Shown here: positions 37,717 through 48,500 of the stretch, piece by piece
Numbering within the stretch: position 1 is the first letter of the stretch
Layout: the number at the start of each line of letters is the position of its first letter
NCBI GenBank assembly: GCA_016719565.1
Contig: JADJYU010000001.1
Span: 434,001-498,000 of the forward strand
Source of the DNA: Ignavibacteria bacterium
Lineage (GTDB): Bacteria; Bacteroidota; Ignavibacteria; Tepidaquicellales; Tepidaquicellaceae
Reading direction: 5' to 3'
Length of the DNA stretch: 64,000 bases
Notes under the pieces: model-generated
Told to the model about the DNA's origin: nothing
Databases searched by the model: none
What the model saw: only the letters and a program-made list of their open reading frames with translations
Position numbers and translations under genes: made by a program

Positions 37717-39177
37717 CTAAGGTAAAACCGCACCGACAAAATTAAATGAATTATTATCTGTAATTCCAAGATCAGAAATATCTGCAAACCCATCGCCGTT
37801 TACATCCGTGCTGATATAGCCTGTCAGAAAGTTGCCTGCATCATTATCTATTAGAGTCAGATCAGTTAGATCTGTTGTTCCGTCCTGATTCACATCACCG
37901 GAATAAATTGCCCAGCGTATTCCTTTTAATATCATATTATTTCCATAAGCGTTTGCGGATGAAATAGTAAAATCATAATCAAGTTCATCTGAAATAAACA
38001 TTAAAGCGCTTGAACTCCATGTCTCAATAGAATTTCTGTGATTAATCGTTATAAAATAATTCACATTATTTAATGCATTACTAAAATACACAGATATGTT
38101 GCCGAGCGAATCAGTCAGTGACTTTCCGGAATCAACCTTATTATATGGGGTAAAAGAGTTTCTGAGATATACTGAAATTGTATCTGCTGTCATATTGTTT
38201 TCAGACTCATTATAAAATCCTTCGACAAGCAATGTCAGATCAAGATGTTTAAATACGTTACCGCCGGTATTTGTTTTCCGTATTACGCCATTCTCGCCTG
38301 AAGTCCAGGCTGTCATTGAGTTCAGGGAAACTAAAGAATAAAAATGGGATGATGCATTACTGTTTTGATTAAGCCAGTCAGCACCACCGTTTGTAGTGGC
38401 AAGAATAGTTCCGTTATCACCCGCTGCAAAACCTGTTAAAGAATTTACGAAATCAACGGATCGTATGAAGACACCTGTTCCGGTATTCTGGAAAGTCCAG
38501 TTTGCTCCGCCGTTAGTCGTGGATAAAATAATTCCGTTGAAGCCGGTGATCCATCCGATAGCCGGATCAATAAAGTTTACACAATGCAACAGAGAAGATG
38601 TCCCGCTTGTTTGTGAAAACCAGTTCGTTCCGCCGTTGGTTGTCTTTTGAATTACACCTCCGTTTCCGGTAACCCATCCTGTCATTTCATTTATAAAAAA
38701 TACTGAGTATAAAACCTGAGCAGTCCAGCTAGTCTGAGGATTCCAGTTCACTCCGCCGTCAGTCGATTTCAGAATCACTCCGTTGCTGCCTGAGATCCAT
38801 CCGGTCGATGCGTTAATAAAATGCACATACCATAGATCTGAAAATGCTCCGCTGTTTTGTGAATTCCAGTTTGCACCGCCGTTTGTAGTTGATAAAATAA
38901 CACCACTACTGCCTGATATCCATCCGTTGTTTTCATCAGTAAAGTATACAGCCCACAGAGTGGAAAAAGTATTTGAAGATTGCTGTGTCCAGTTCGTTCC
39001 GCCGTTTGTAGATTTCATGATGAGTCCGTTATTACCGGAGAGCCATCCGGTATTTTCGTTAACGAAATATATCTCGGTAACTGTGTTGTTAAGTCCATTG
39101 CTGAGCGAATACCAGCCTTGAGTTAAAGCTGTGTTAAATGAAATAAGTATAAGGACAAATACAATGAGAATATTCAT
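37717..39177 (-). CDS. Secreted Ycf48-like propeller with dockerin-like C-terminus
   Basis: A 486-residue protein with a signal peptide (1-20). About seven Ycf48/BNR-like units of some 42 residues follow, each with a GW-SG turn and a TTNGGANW motif (about 22-315), which should close a beta-propeller. The shared C-terminal module is next: a beta domain (YLRNSFTPYNKVDS, HRNSIETWSSS, NAYGNNM) and loops DVNQDGTTDLTD and DVNGDGFADISD, ending FNFVGAVLP. There is no T9SS type A domain. It is an intact counterpart of the broken gene at 1647-3094. Likely extracellular; ligand unknown. Confidence 0.9.
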   Translation of the reverse strand: MNILIVFVLILISFNTALTQGWYSLSNGLNNTVTEIYFVNENTGWLSGNNGLIMKSTNGGTNWTQQSSNTFSTLWAVYFTDENNGWISGSSGVILSTTNGGANWNSQNSGAFSDLWYVHFINASTGWISGSNGVILKSTDGGVNWNPQTSWTAQVLYSVFFINEMTGWVTGNGGVIQKTTNGGTNWFSQTSGTSSLLHCVNFIDPAIGWITGFNGIILSTTNGGANWTFQNTGTGVFIRSVDFVNSLTGFAAGDNGTILATTNGGADWLNQNSNASSHFYSLVSLNSMTAWTSGENGVIRKTNTGGNVFKHLDLTLLVEGFYNESENNMTADTISVYLRNSFTPYNKVDSGKSLTDSLGNISVYFSNALNNVNYFITINHRNSIETWSSSALMFISDELDYDFTISSANAYGNNMILKGIRWAIYSGDVNQDGTTDLTDLTLIDNDAGNFLTGYISTDVNGDGFADISDLGITDNNSFNFVGAVLP

Positions 39178-39484
39178 TTAAATTATTTTAGAGTTGTTAC
39201 AAAGATAATATATTTTTTCTAAAATGTCAGTTGGTTGGCGCTAGATGTTGTAGCGCGGAGTTGTATTCCGTACATTTGCATAATGATGACTTTAGCTGAA
39301 TGACTATAGCCCGATACTGTATTCCGTGTATTTGTAAAAGATCACTTTGGTGGTTTTATACTATAAACATACTGTCTATGTAACTGCTGAATCTCTTTAA
39401 AACTATCTTTAATATAATTTATGAAGTAATAATGTTTTGTATTGTATAAAATTTTTTTAATAAATAGCTTAGGAAAAAATTATT
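39178..39484. repeat. Intergenic region with hairpin and imperfect direct repeats
   Basis: GCGCTA (39238-39243) and TAGCGC (39251-39256) form a small hairpin. It is followed by two imperfect copies of a motif: TTGTATTCCGTACATTTGCA at about 39261 and CTGTATTCCGTGTATTTGTA at about 39318. This resembles a decayed REP-like element. The rest is AT-rich. No gene is seen. Confidence 0.4.
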
Positions 39485-39721
39485 ATGAAAAAGAAATTTA
39501 CTGACATTTTTGAATATGAGATGTGGGCAAATAATCAATTTATTAATATATTCGAATCTATGGATTCCCCTCCTGATAATATTCTGAATTTGATGTCACA
39601 CATTATAAATGCGCAGATTATATGGCTTTGCAGGATTAAAAAAGTTAACTCAGATACTGAAGTATGGCAGAAATATAGAAAAGATGATCTTAGAAAAATT
39701 CACACTTCTCAGAAAAATTAA
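39485..39721 (+). pseudogene. DinB-family N-terminal fragment
   Basis: These 78 residues start like a DinB-type four-helix protein (FEYEMWANNQFINIFESM, LNLMSHIINAQIIWLCRI with the metal-binding His) but stop after about half of the usual 150 residues. The sequence after the stop does not continue the fold in any frame before adenine deaminase begins 16 bases later. It is therefore a truncated remnant, or a very short divergent member. The missing C-terminal His ligands would prevent metal binding. Confidence 0.6.
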
Positions 39722-39736
39722 ACAAAATAACTGAAT

Positions 39737-41377
39737 ATGTCCGAAAACAGTTTTCAGATCTGCGGAAATATTGTCGATATCTTTAATAATAAAATCTATC
39801 CCGGCTGCATCTCAGTCAGTAATGGTAAAATAATTTCCATAGAGGAAAACAATAGTAAATACAATTCTTATCTTATGCCGGGTTTCATCGACGCACATGT
39901 GCACGTTGAAAGCTCTATGCTGATACCGTCTGAGTTTGCAAGAATAGCTGTGACTCACGGAACCGTATCAACAGTTTCAGATCCGCACGAAATTGGAAAT
40001 GTACTCGGAGTAGACGGGATCAGATATATGATCAGAAACGGCAACAGAGTGCCGTTCAAATTTTATTTCGGCGCGCCTTCCTGCGTACCCGCAACTGCAT
40101 TTGAAACTGCCGGTGCTGAGATCACCGCATCTGACATAAGACAATTATTCGAAATGGACGGTCTCCTTTATCTCAGCGAAATGATGAATTATCCCGGTGT
40201 GCTCTTTGAAGATCCTGATGTGATGGAAAAAATAAAGATCGCTCATGAACTCGGCCGTCCCGTTGACGGACATGCCCCCGGTCTCAAAGATCACGATGCG
40301 GAAAAATATATCTCAGCCGGCATTTCCACGGATCATGAATGTTACACTCTTGATGAAGCGCTGGGCAAAATTAAATTTGGTATGAAAATTATTATCCGCG
40401 AAGGTTCGGCTGCAAAAAACTTTGAAGCTCTTCACCCATTGATAAAAGATCATCCGGAAAAAGTTATGTTCTGCAGTGATGATAAACATCCTGATGATCT
40501 TGTAATCGGAATGATAGATAAAATAGCTGCCAGATCAGTTGCCATTGGTTATGATGTCTTCGATGTTATTCGATGCGCATCCCTCCATCCCGTATCACAT
40601 TATAATCTTAAAACAGGTCTGTTAAGAATTGATGACCCGGCTGATTTTATTGAAGTGGCTGATCTTAAAGAATTTAAAGTCCTTAAAACTTTCATAGACG
40701 GAAATCTTGTAGCTGAAAACGGTTTGAGTAAGATCTCCCGTGTTGAAGAATCCGTGGTGAATAATTTTAACTCTCCACCGAAAATTGTTTCTGATTTTGA
40801 AGTAATAGCTGAAGGAAATAAAACGGTCAGAGTGATCGAAGCTTTTGACGGACAGCTAATTACTGATGAGATTCATACTATGTTAAAATCCGCTGACGGT
40901 AAATTATTGACCGATATTGATAATGATATTCTTAAAATAACTGTCGTTGAAAGATACAGATCAGGGAAACCTGCATTAGCTTTCATAAAAAATTTCGGTC
41001 TGAAAACCGGAGCAATCGCTTCATGCGTTGCACATGATTCTCATAATATTATTGCTGTCGGTACAAATGATACAGATATTTGTAATGCGGTAAATGCAAT
41101 AATTGAAAACAAAGGCGGTATTGCGGTTACATCAAACGGTAAAACAGATTCACTCGCTTTGCCTGTTGCAGGTATTATGTCAGCAGATGACGGTTATGAA
41201 GTTGCAAAAAAATATTCACGGCTGGACAAACTTGCTAAAGAGCTCGGCTCCGGTTTACATGCGCCTTTTATGACTTTGTCTTTTATGGCTCTGCTTGTAA
41301 TACCTCAGCTTAAACTAAGTGATAAAGGTCTATTTGACGGTAAGAAGTTTGAGTTCACTGATATGGTTATAAAATAA
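39737..41377 (+). CDS. ade: Adenine deaminase
   Basis: A 546-residue amidohydrolase. The metal site is MPGFIDAHVHVESSML, and the family blocks are THGTVSTVSDPHEIGNVLG, GHAPGLKD, STDHECYTLDEAL, FCSDDKHPDD and the C-terminal GLKTGAIASCVAHDSHNIIAVG. It converts adenine to hypoxanthine and ammonia in purine salvage, with Fe or Mn in the cytoplasm. The length is close to that of B. subtilis AdeC (577), and all expected His and Asp ligands are visible. The convergent GNAT gene ends 5 bases away. Confidence 0.95.
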   Translation: MSENSFQICGNIVDIFNNKIYPGCISVSNGKIISIEENNSKYNSYLMPGFIDAHVHVESSMLIPSEFARIAVTHGTVSTVSDPHEIGNVLGVDGIRYMIRNGNRVPFKFYFGAPSCVPATAFETAGAEITASDIRQLFEMDGLLYLSEMMNYPGVLFEDPDVMEKIKIAHELGRPVDGHAPGLKDHDAEKYISAGISTDHECYTLDEALGKIKFGMKIIIREGSAAKNFEALHPLIKDHPEKVMFCSDDKHPDDLVIGMIDKIAARSVAIGYDVFDVIRCASLHPVSHYNLKTGLLRIDDPADFIEVADLKEFKVLKTFIDGNLVAENGLSKISRVEESVVNNFNSPPKIVSDFEVIAEGNKTVRVIEAFDGQLITDEIHTMLKSADGKLLTDIDNDILKITVVERYRSGKPALAFIKNFGLKTGAIASCVAHDSHNIIAVGTNDTDICNAVNAIIENKGGIAVTSNGKTDSLALPVAGIMSADDGYEVAKKYSRLDKLAKELGSGLHAPFMTLSFMALLVIPQLKLSDKGLFDGKKFEFTDMVIK

Positions 41378-41381
41378 GTTT

Positions 41382-41894
41382 TTATTGATCCGGCGTTGTT
41401 TCGCTACTGTAATAATTAAGATCTCTTTCCCAAATATGGATCGGTTTTACAAATTTCAACCCGATCTTATTTATTACTTTTATTGAAGCAATATTTTCCG
41501 GATAAGCTAATGCAATAATTTTTGTTAAACCGATACGGATAAACCCAAATTTCAATATCTCTTTAGAAATTTCAGTCGCATGTCCCTTTCCCCATGATTC
41601 CTTTTCAAACAGATAAGCAATCTCAACTTCATTAAGACTCTTAATAAAATTTAATCCGCACTGTCCTGTTAGTTCACCGGTTGTTTTATTTATTACTGCA
41701 TACATTCCATAACCATTTTCTCTATAATTTTTTATATAATGATTTAGCATCTTCTGTACCTGATCAGGTGAAAGTACTCCGCCATGACCAATGTATCTCA
41801 TTACATCAGCATCCGAACAGATCTTTGTCAGCTTACCGAGATCGGATTCACTGTATTCTCTTGCATAGAGTCTTTCAGTCTCTGTAATCATCAT
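41382..41894 (-). CDS. RimJ/RimL-like GNAT acetyltransferase
   Basis: A 170-residue protein of the GNAT RimJ/L branch: ETERLYAREYSESDLGKLTKICSDADVMRYIG at the start, GQCGLNFIKSLNEVEIAYLFEKESWGKGHATEI around the acetyl-CoA loop, and NIASIKVINKIGLKFVKP. This branch acetylates N-terminal amines or small amines; the target is unknown. It is divergent from the M61 peptidase gene. Confidence 0.88.
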   Translation of the reverse strand: MMITETERLYAREYSESDLGKLTKICSDADVMRYIGHGGVLSPDQVQKMLNHYIKNYRENGYGMYAVINKTTGELTGQCGLNFIKSLNEVEIAYLFEKESWGKGHATEISKEILKFGFIRIGLTKIIALAYPENIASIKVINKIGLKFVKPIHIWERDLNYYSSETTPDQ

Positions 41895-41977
41895 AATAGA
41901 ATTTTTGATAACAATCTTTAAACTTGTACGTAATTTTCCTAACTTGTTATTCCTTTTTAAATTTTAAAATCAAATAT

Positions 41978-43837
41978 ATGCGGTTATTTATTTTATTGAT
42001 ATTCATGACATTATTTAACTCCGTTTTATCTGCGCAAAATACTCAGGATAATTCATACAGGTTTTTTGTAGATATGAACTTAGTTGAAGATGATAAACTG
42101 ACTGTAGAACTTATCACGCCAAAGTTCAGTGAGCAGGAAGTTACATACAAATTTCCCGCAATGGTTCCCGGTACTTATAAAGTGTATGACTTCGGACAGT
42201 ATGTATCGGACTTTTCTGCTAAAGACGCTTCAGGAAATAATCTTCCTGTTACAAAATCGGATGTCAACACATGGACAATATCTGATGCAGGCAGTCTGTT
42301 TAAAATCAGTTATAAAGTTGATGATACTTTTGATGACATTACTGCCGCTGAAAAAGTGTTTGAGCCAGTCGGTACAAATATAAAAGAAGGAATTCAGTTT
42401 GTATTTAATAATCAGGGTTTCTTCGGATATTTTGACGGCTATTTGAGGAATGAATATCTGCTTACCTTTATTAAACCCCAGGGATTTTATGGATCAACCA
42501 GTCTCGGTTCTGTTAAACGAGATGAGAAAGAAGATGTTTTTATTTCAAAAGATTATCAGTATCTCGTCGATAATCCTATCATGTATTCAATACCGGATAC
42601 AACATCCATTAATTTTGATGAAGCGAAAATAATGATATCCGTTTATTCGGAAAGCAAAGGAATTACTTCTAAAGATATTTCTGAAAGTCTTAAAGAACTA
42701 ATGGTCGCCACCAGAAATTTCCTCGGAGGAAAACTGCCTGCTGAAAATTATACTTTCATTTATAATTTTTCATCTGACGGTAATTCCGGAAACTTTGGAG
42801 CTCTTGAGCATAACCAGTCATCGTTTTTCCATTTTCCCGATATTCCGGCTCAGGCTAAATCCTATATGATAAATTCACTTATGTCCACAAGCTCACATGA
42901 ATATTATCACACTGTTACTCCGCTTAATTTACATTCTGAGGAAATAGGAGTTTTTGATTTTAATAATCCTGTTATGAGTAAACATCTATGGCTGTATGAA
43001 GGTACTACGGAATATTTTGCGGATTATATTCGGTACAGAGAAGGATTAATGGATCAGAAAAGTTATCTGAGTAACATACAGGATAAAATTAACGGGTCAA
43101 TGAATTATAATGACTCACTGCCGTTTACTGTAATGAGCAAAGGAGCTCTCGACAAATATGAGGATCAGTATCTAAATGTTTATATGAAAGGCGCTCTGAT
43201 TGGTATGTGTCTGGATATTATTATCAGAGAAGAATCTGGTGGAACTATGGAATATCAGGATCTGATCAACAGTCTGTCGGCTAAATACGGAAAAGATAAA
43301 CCTTTTAAAGATGATGATCTTTTCAATGACATAGAATCTTTATCATTTCCAAAAGTAAGGGAATTTTTAGATACTTATGTCGACGGTCCGGAAAGAATTC
43401 CTTATGATGAAATTTTCGGTAAGATCGGTCTAGTTTTAAAAAAGGATACTTATGATGTCATAGATCTCGGAGGTCATGTGCAAATTGGATTTAATCAGGA
43501 TAACTACAGACTTAAAATTGCTGAATTAAAAAATACAGATAATAAATTCATGTCTGAACTTGGTATAATGAAAGGTGATGAACTTATTTCCTTTAACGAT
43601 ATACCGATCTCTTATTTAAATGCAAAAGATGTTTTCGGATCTGCAGAAAAACAGGCTAGGAAAGGTGATAAACTGGAACTTGTCGTCGCTAGATATGATG
43701 ATAATGGCGCTGAAAAACAGGTGAAATTAAATGCCGTTGTTTCCGATACTAAGCAAAAATACGATTATGAACTTTCTCTTTCTAAAACTCCTACTGATGA
43801 ACAAAAAAAATTATTGTTGCTTTGGTCAGGTAAATAA
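41978..43837 (+). CDS. M61-family metallopeptidase with PDZ domain
   Basis: About 619 residues from the ATG at 41978. I prefer this start to the ATG at 41924 because it gives a normal signal peptide (MRLFILLIFMTLFNSVLSAQ). An M61 N-terminal beta domain comes first, then the zinc motif SHEYYH (first His at residue 307 from this start) and LWLYEGTTEYFADY with the third ligand. A PDZ domain is near the C-terminus (about 510-590: LGIMKGDELISFNDIPI). M61 enzymes are glycyl aminopeptidases of the periplasm or cell surface. A strong terminator follows at 43856. Confidence 0.92.
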   Translation: MRLFILLIFMTLFNSVLSAQNTQDNSYRFFVDMNLVEDDKLTVELITPKFSEQEVTYKFPAMVPGTYKVYDFGQYVSDFSAKDASGNNLPVTKSDVNTWTISDAGSLFKISYKVDDTFDDITAAEKVFEPVGTNIKEGIQFVFNNQGFFGYFDGYLRNEYLLTFIKPQGFYGSTSLGSVKRDEKEDVFISKDYQYLVDNPIMYSIPDTTSINFDEAKIMISVYSESKGITSKDISESLKELMVATRNFLGGKLPAENYTFIYNFSSDGNSGNFGALEHNQSSFFHFPDIPAQAKSYMINSLMSTSSHEYYHTVTPLNLHSEEIGVFDFNNPVMSKHLWLYEGTTEYFADYIRYREGLMDQKSYLSNIQDKINGSMNYNDSLPFTVMSKGALDKYEDQYLNVYMKGALIGMCLDIIIREESGGTMEYQDLINSLSAKYGKDKPFKDDDLFNDIESLSFPKVREFLDTYVDGPERIPYDEIFGKIGLVLKKDTYDVIDLGGHVQIGFNQDNYRLKIAELKNTDNKFMSELGIMKGDELISFNDIPISYLNAKDVFGSAEKQARKGDKLELVVARYDDNGAEKQVKLNAVVSDTKQKYDYELSLSKTPTDEQKKLLLLWSGK

Positions 43838-43855
43838 AACTATATTTACTCTTGT

Positions 43856-43889
43856 AAATACCGCTTATATCCAGCGGTATTTTTTTTTG
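43856..43889 (+). terminator. Rho-independent terminator
   Basis: AAATACCGCT (43856-43865) and AGCGGTATTT (43873-43882) form a perfect 10-bp stem with a 7-base loop, followed by more T, 19 bases after the M61 peptidase stop. Confidence 0.92.
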
Positions 43890-43958
43890 CTGTTAATACT
43901 GATAACTTGAATCAATAATAATGTATGTTTAATTTGTCCAAATTCATAAAATAATCAT

Positions 43959-44384
43959 ATGAAAAAAATTAAACTTTACTCAGTTAAAGCTCTCATCATT
44001 TCAGTTCTTATTTTTTCATCATCATCGATATGGAATTGCAGCGGCGCATCACCTGAATTAAGCGAGTACAGAAATGCACTTAAGATACAGATGCAAACTA
44101 TGCTCAATACTTTAAATGGCGCCCACTACAGTCAGTTCATGCAGAACTATGTTGAACCATCATATATTTCCAAAGTCGGGGGTCTGGATCAGGCGGTTAT
44201 TCAGTTTGATAACAAAAAGCAGAAGGAAGTATATACTATGCTGCAGTTTGCAAAAAACATAGAACCGCTGTACAGTTCTAAAAGCAAACTGATGACATAT
44301 ATTGATAACTCAATGCCGATTCCTGTAACTTTCAGAATGGTAAACGGAAAATGGTATCTGACCGGTGATATGTTTCAGAACTGA
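43959..44384 (+). CDS. Exported hypothetical protein
   Basis: A 141-residue protein with an N-terminal hydrophobic segment (about 10-26) ending in SIWNCSG. The Cys could be a lipoprotein site, although the residues before it fit the lipobox only weakly. The mature part is helical (YRNALKIQMQTMLNTLNGAHYSQFMQNYVEPSYI) and ends with a short beta hairpin VTFRMVNGKWYLTGDMF, reminiscent of NTF2-like or DUF4878-type folds. Function unknown. It is transcribed alone, convergent with the DUF1028 gene. Confidence 0.75.
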   Translation: MKKIKLYSVKALIISVLIFSSSSIWNCSGASPELSEYRNALKIQMQTMLNTLNGAHYSQFMQNYVEPSYISKVGGLDQAVIQFDNKKQKEVYTMLQFAKNIEPLYSSKSKLMTYIDNSMPIPVTFRMVNGKWYLTGDMFQN

Positions 44385-44423
44385 TTTCAATTTTTAAATC
44401 ATCGTTTTTAAAATTAACTGAAT

Positions 44424-45449
44424 CTATTTCAGAAGAACCATTCTTCTGGAGCTCAGGATTAAGCCGTCGGCTTCAAGTCTGTAAAAATAAATTCCGCTGG
44501 GAAAATTATTTCCGTCAAAATTTACAGAGTAATTACCCGGAGACTGCCTTTCATTGATCAGCGTTATCAATTCATTTCCCAAAATATCATAGATTAAAAG
44601 TTTTATATACAGAGGTGTATTATTTACCGCCGGAAGACTGTAATTTATTTTCGTAACAGGATTAAAAGGATTAGGATAATTCTGATAAAGCATATATCCG
44701 TTTACTGAATTACCGTTCTCTGAATAAATTCCCGTCAGCGTCCAGTTATTATACAGTGTCTGCAAAGAGTCTATTGGATCTCTTCCGAAAGGTGTATTCA
44801 GCACTTTAAGATTCAGATATAATATCCCGAGTGTATCAGCGGGCTTTGCAATTCTAATAAATGCTGACTTTGACGAAGTGTTCCAGCTTGCGCATCTTGT
44901 ATCAGCGCCGACAACTTTTGCACCCTGCATTGCCGCCATTAATTTATCAGAAAGAGAACCCGGAGTATTCAGAAACCGCGCTTCCATCGAATCAAGTATC
45001 GGCTGACCTGACAGAATATTTCCCGCTATTACATAATTCGGACCCAGAATATGATTTTTATAATTAAGACAATTTGCACCGGTATAGCCTGCGCGTTTTG
45101 GAGTGCCGTTACCTTTGTTTATAATGAGATACTGCCTGACAGATGGATTATTCTGAGCATCATGCGCAACAAGCGAATCAATGATCGCCTGCGGATCAAG
45201 TCTCTGCAGCATCAGAGACCGTGCATAAGTCTGATTTGAAGAAAGCCACGATGCCTGCGTATGAACGATCCCCCATCCCGGAAATACATCTGTAAGTATA
45301 GTACAGTCGTTTACGCAAGATGCGCCGGCGCTGCCGACTTCACCTGTAACTGTGTCAATTGCGCAGATTGAAAATGTGTCCTGTGAAAATGCTGTTCGGT
45401 CTGTTATGGTAAATAAGATAAAAATTAAAATAAGTGATCCGGTTTTCAT
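44424..45449 (-). CDS. Secreted DUF1028 protein with T9SS sorting domain
   Basis: A 341-residue protein. The signal peptide (1-22) is followed by a DUF1028 domain (about 24-235): FSICAIDTVTGEVGSAGASC, GWGIVHTQASW, GPNYVIAGNILSGQPILDSM and ADTRCASWNTSSKSAFIRI. DUF1028 proteins look like Ntn-type amidohydrolases, but no activity is established. A T9SS type A domain ends the protein (YQNYPNPFNPVTK, SGIYFYRLEADG). Most DUF1028 proteins lack such a tail, so this one has been adapted for surface export. Confidence 0.9.
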   Translation of the reverse strand: MKTGSLILIFILFTITDRTAFSQDTFSICAIDTVTGEVGSAGASCVNDCTILTDVFPGWGIVHTQASWLSSNQTYARSLMLQRLDPQAIIDSLVAHDAQNNPSVRQYLIINKGNGTPKRAGYTGANCLNYKNHILGPNYVIAGNILSGQPILDSMEARFLNTPGSLSDKLMAAMQGAKVVGADTRCASWNTSSKSAFIRIAKPADTLGILYLNLKVLNTPFGRDPIDSLQTLYNNWTLTGIYSENGNSVNGYMLYQNYPNPFNPVTKINYSLPAVNNTPLYIKLLIYDILGNELITLINERQSPGNYSVNFDGNNFPSGIYFYRLEADGLILSSRRMVLLK

Positions 45450-45587
45450 GAGTTTTTTTAATCAATTTAACTAATCATAATTATTAGATAAAGGTATGAT
45501 TTTTATTTATTAGAAATTGCGGAATTCAATTTAAAGTGCATTTATATAAAAAATTAATTACAGTAATTTGGCAAATATAAAAATACA

Positions 45588-48500
45588 ATGCACAAGACAG
45601 ATACTGATTTTCTTAACCCCCTGTTCGGATTTGATTTCAAAGATCTCTTCGATCCTTTCAGACTAAAGTCGCTTACACAAGTTTTTTTAGAATATTTCGA
45701 AAAAGCCGATAAGAATAAGTATGAACAGTTTATAAACTATTCTTTTACAAAAGGAACCGGCTTTAGTGATCTGCGTATTTCGGAAATTCTGATCGACTCT
45801 TCAATTATACTTTCAGATTTCTTAACAGAGCTTTTTAATCTGGAGAATGAAAGAAATGAATTCTTAAGCGAAGTGAAATATGTAAACGATATTTTTGTTT
45901 TCAAAAAAGAATTTGTACAAAAAGTGGTAAAGAAAAGATTTAAACCCGAAGACCTTGCAGATCTGAGTTATGAAAAACTCGATGAATTCGTTTCTATTGT
46001 AAAAAAAGAAATTTTTCCCGGATATGATTTTAATTCTGATGAAGAAAAATATACGGCGAAGATGGTACTTGAACTTGCAAATACTGAACGAAATTATACT
46101 TGGTATTATGAGGGGGATAAATTTGCTCCTGATAATTTTGTCATACCGGATGATGTAAGTTCAAATGCAAAGAGAGTCATGAGTATTCTGAATGAAAAGG
46201 GGATTTTAATAACTGATAATATTGATGACGGGAAAAATATATCGGACAATTATAAATATCTGATGAGTGAAATATCCAAATGGGTATTTGCCAAAAAGAA
46301 TTTTGATCCATCAACAATTCACTGGGTTTCTTTTTCCGACATTCATAAAACAGATTACGCTCATCTTGTAAATACTGTAACGCCTGATCCTGATTTTCCT
46401 GAACTGATCAAAGGACCTGAAGAATCACACCGGCGCAGATTCGGTTTCAGACTTACCGATCCCCGAATGGGAAAAAGAGAAGTGCTGGATGAGGTTGATT
46501 ACTGTCTCTATTGTCACGAAAGGGAAAAAGACTCCTGCTCAAAAGGCTACGCTGACAGATCCGGAAATATAAAATCAAATCCTCTTGGAATAAAACTTGA
46601 TGGTTGTCCGCTTGATGAAAAAATTTCCGAGATGCAGTATGTCAGAAAATTGGGACATCCTGTGGCTTCGCTTGCGCTGGTAATGATTGACAACCCGAAT
46701 GTTCCGGGCACAGGTCACCGGATCTGCAATGACTGTATGAAAGGATGTATATTTCAGACACAGGATCCGGTGAACATACCGCAGATAGAAACAAACGTAC
46801 TTACGGATATTTACAATCTGCCTTACGGCTATGAGATCTATTCACTTCTTTCCAGATGGAATCCGCTTAATATCAGACAGCCCGTCACTCTTCCATATAA
46901 CGGGAAAAATGTAATGATAGCAGGACTTGGACCTGCAGGTTACACATTAGCTCATTTTCTGCTGAATGAAGGATTTGGAGTGATTGGTATAGACGGACTA
47001 AAGATCGAGAAAATTCATAAAAAATATACAGGAACAAAAAATAAAAATGGTTTTGAAATTTTTCCCGAGCCGGTAAAATACTTTAACAAAGAAATACGCG
47101 AAGACCTTGACAAGAGAGTGCTTCAGGGATTCGGCGGCGTCTCTGAATACGGTATTACAGTGAGATGGGATAAAAATTTTCTGACGGCAATTTATATCAA
47201 TTTGGCAAGAAGGGAGTTTTTCCGAATTTATGACGGCGTGAGATTCGGCGGAACTATAACTGTTGATGACGCCTGGAAATACGGTGCCGACCACATTGCC
47301 ATTGCAACCGGAGCAGGAAAGCCGACAATTATAAGAATGAAAAACAATCTTATACGCGGTATCAGAAAAGCTTCAGACTTCCTTATGGCTCTTCAGCTTA
47401 CCGGTGCTTCCAAAAAAAACAATCTCGCTAATCTCCAGGTGCAGCTTCCGGCTATCGTAATAGGCGGCGGACTTACGGCAATTGACGCATCTACGGAATT
47501 ACTCGCTTACTATCCTATACAGGTTTTAAAAGCTCTTGAAAAATATAACAGCGTTACGGAAAAATTCGGTGAAGACGTATTCTGGTCAAAACTTAATGAT
47601 GAAGAAACAGAGATTATGAAAACCTTTCTGGAGCATGGAAAGGAAGTCCGCCTTGAACTGGACGAAGCTGAAAAGGAAAACAAAATGCCTGACATGTCAT
47701 CACTCGTTAAGAAATGGGGCGGTGTTACAATGGTCTACAGAAAAGGACTGATTGATTCCCCTGCATACAGATTAAATCACGAAGAAATTATTGAAGCGCT
47801 CAGGGAAGGAATTGAGATAGCCGAACATCTTTCACCTGTTGAAGCGGTAAAAAATAATTTCGGAGCAGTGAATGAGATGGTGTTTGAATTCAGTGAAAAG
47901 GTAAGGGAAGAAAGTAAAAGAAAAACTTTAAAAACTTTCAAAGCAAAAACGGTTTTAGTGGCTGCAGGAACTTCACCGAATATTATTTATGAAAAAGAAT
48001 ATCCGGGTACCTTTGAACTTGATGATGACGGATATTTTTTCAAATCTTATAAACTTGAATACACTGCTGATGATAGTAAAAAATTAATTTCCGCGGGAAA
48101 TGACGAAACAGGATTTTTTACTTCCTATGAAAAAGACGGTAAGTATATAACTTTTTACGGGGACAATCATCCAGTCTATGCCGGTAATGTGGTGAAAGCT
48201 ATGGCATCCGCCAAAGATGGTTATGAAAAAATATCGGAGTTATTTTTTAAAGACGTTGACTCTGTCAGAAAGGATTACGGAATTTCCGGACCATTAAAAG
48301 AAAATTTCTGCGAAATTGTGTCTAAGCTCGATCATGATCTGACTGCAACTATTAAAAAAGTTGAAAGACTTACACCGGATATTCTAGAAGTTGTAATTAA
48401 AGCACCTGCAGCTTCCGGGAATTTTGAACCGGGACAATTCTACAGACTACAGAATTATGAGACGGATGCAGAGAAAATTAATGGATCAGTTTTGTCAACC

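Noticed and set aside
41924..41977. Upstream start for the M61 peptidase
   Set aside because: It adds 18 residues before an otherwise perfect signal peptide; the ATG at 41978 fits export better.
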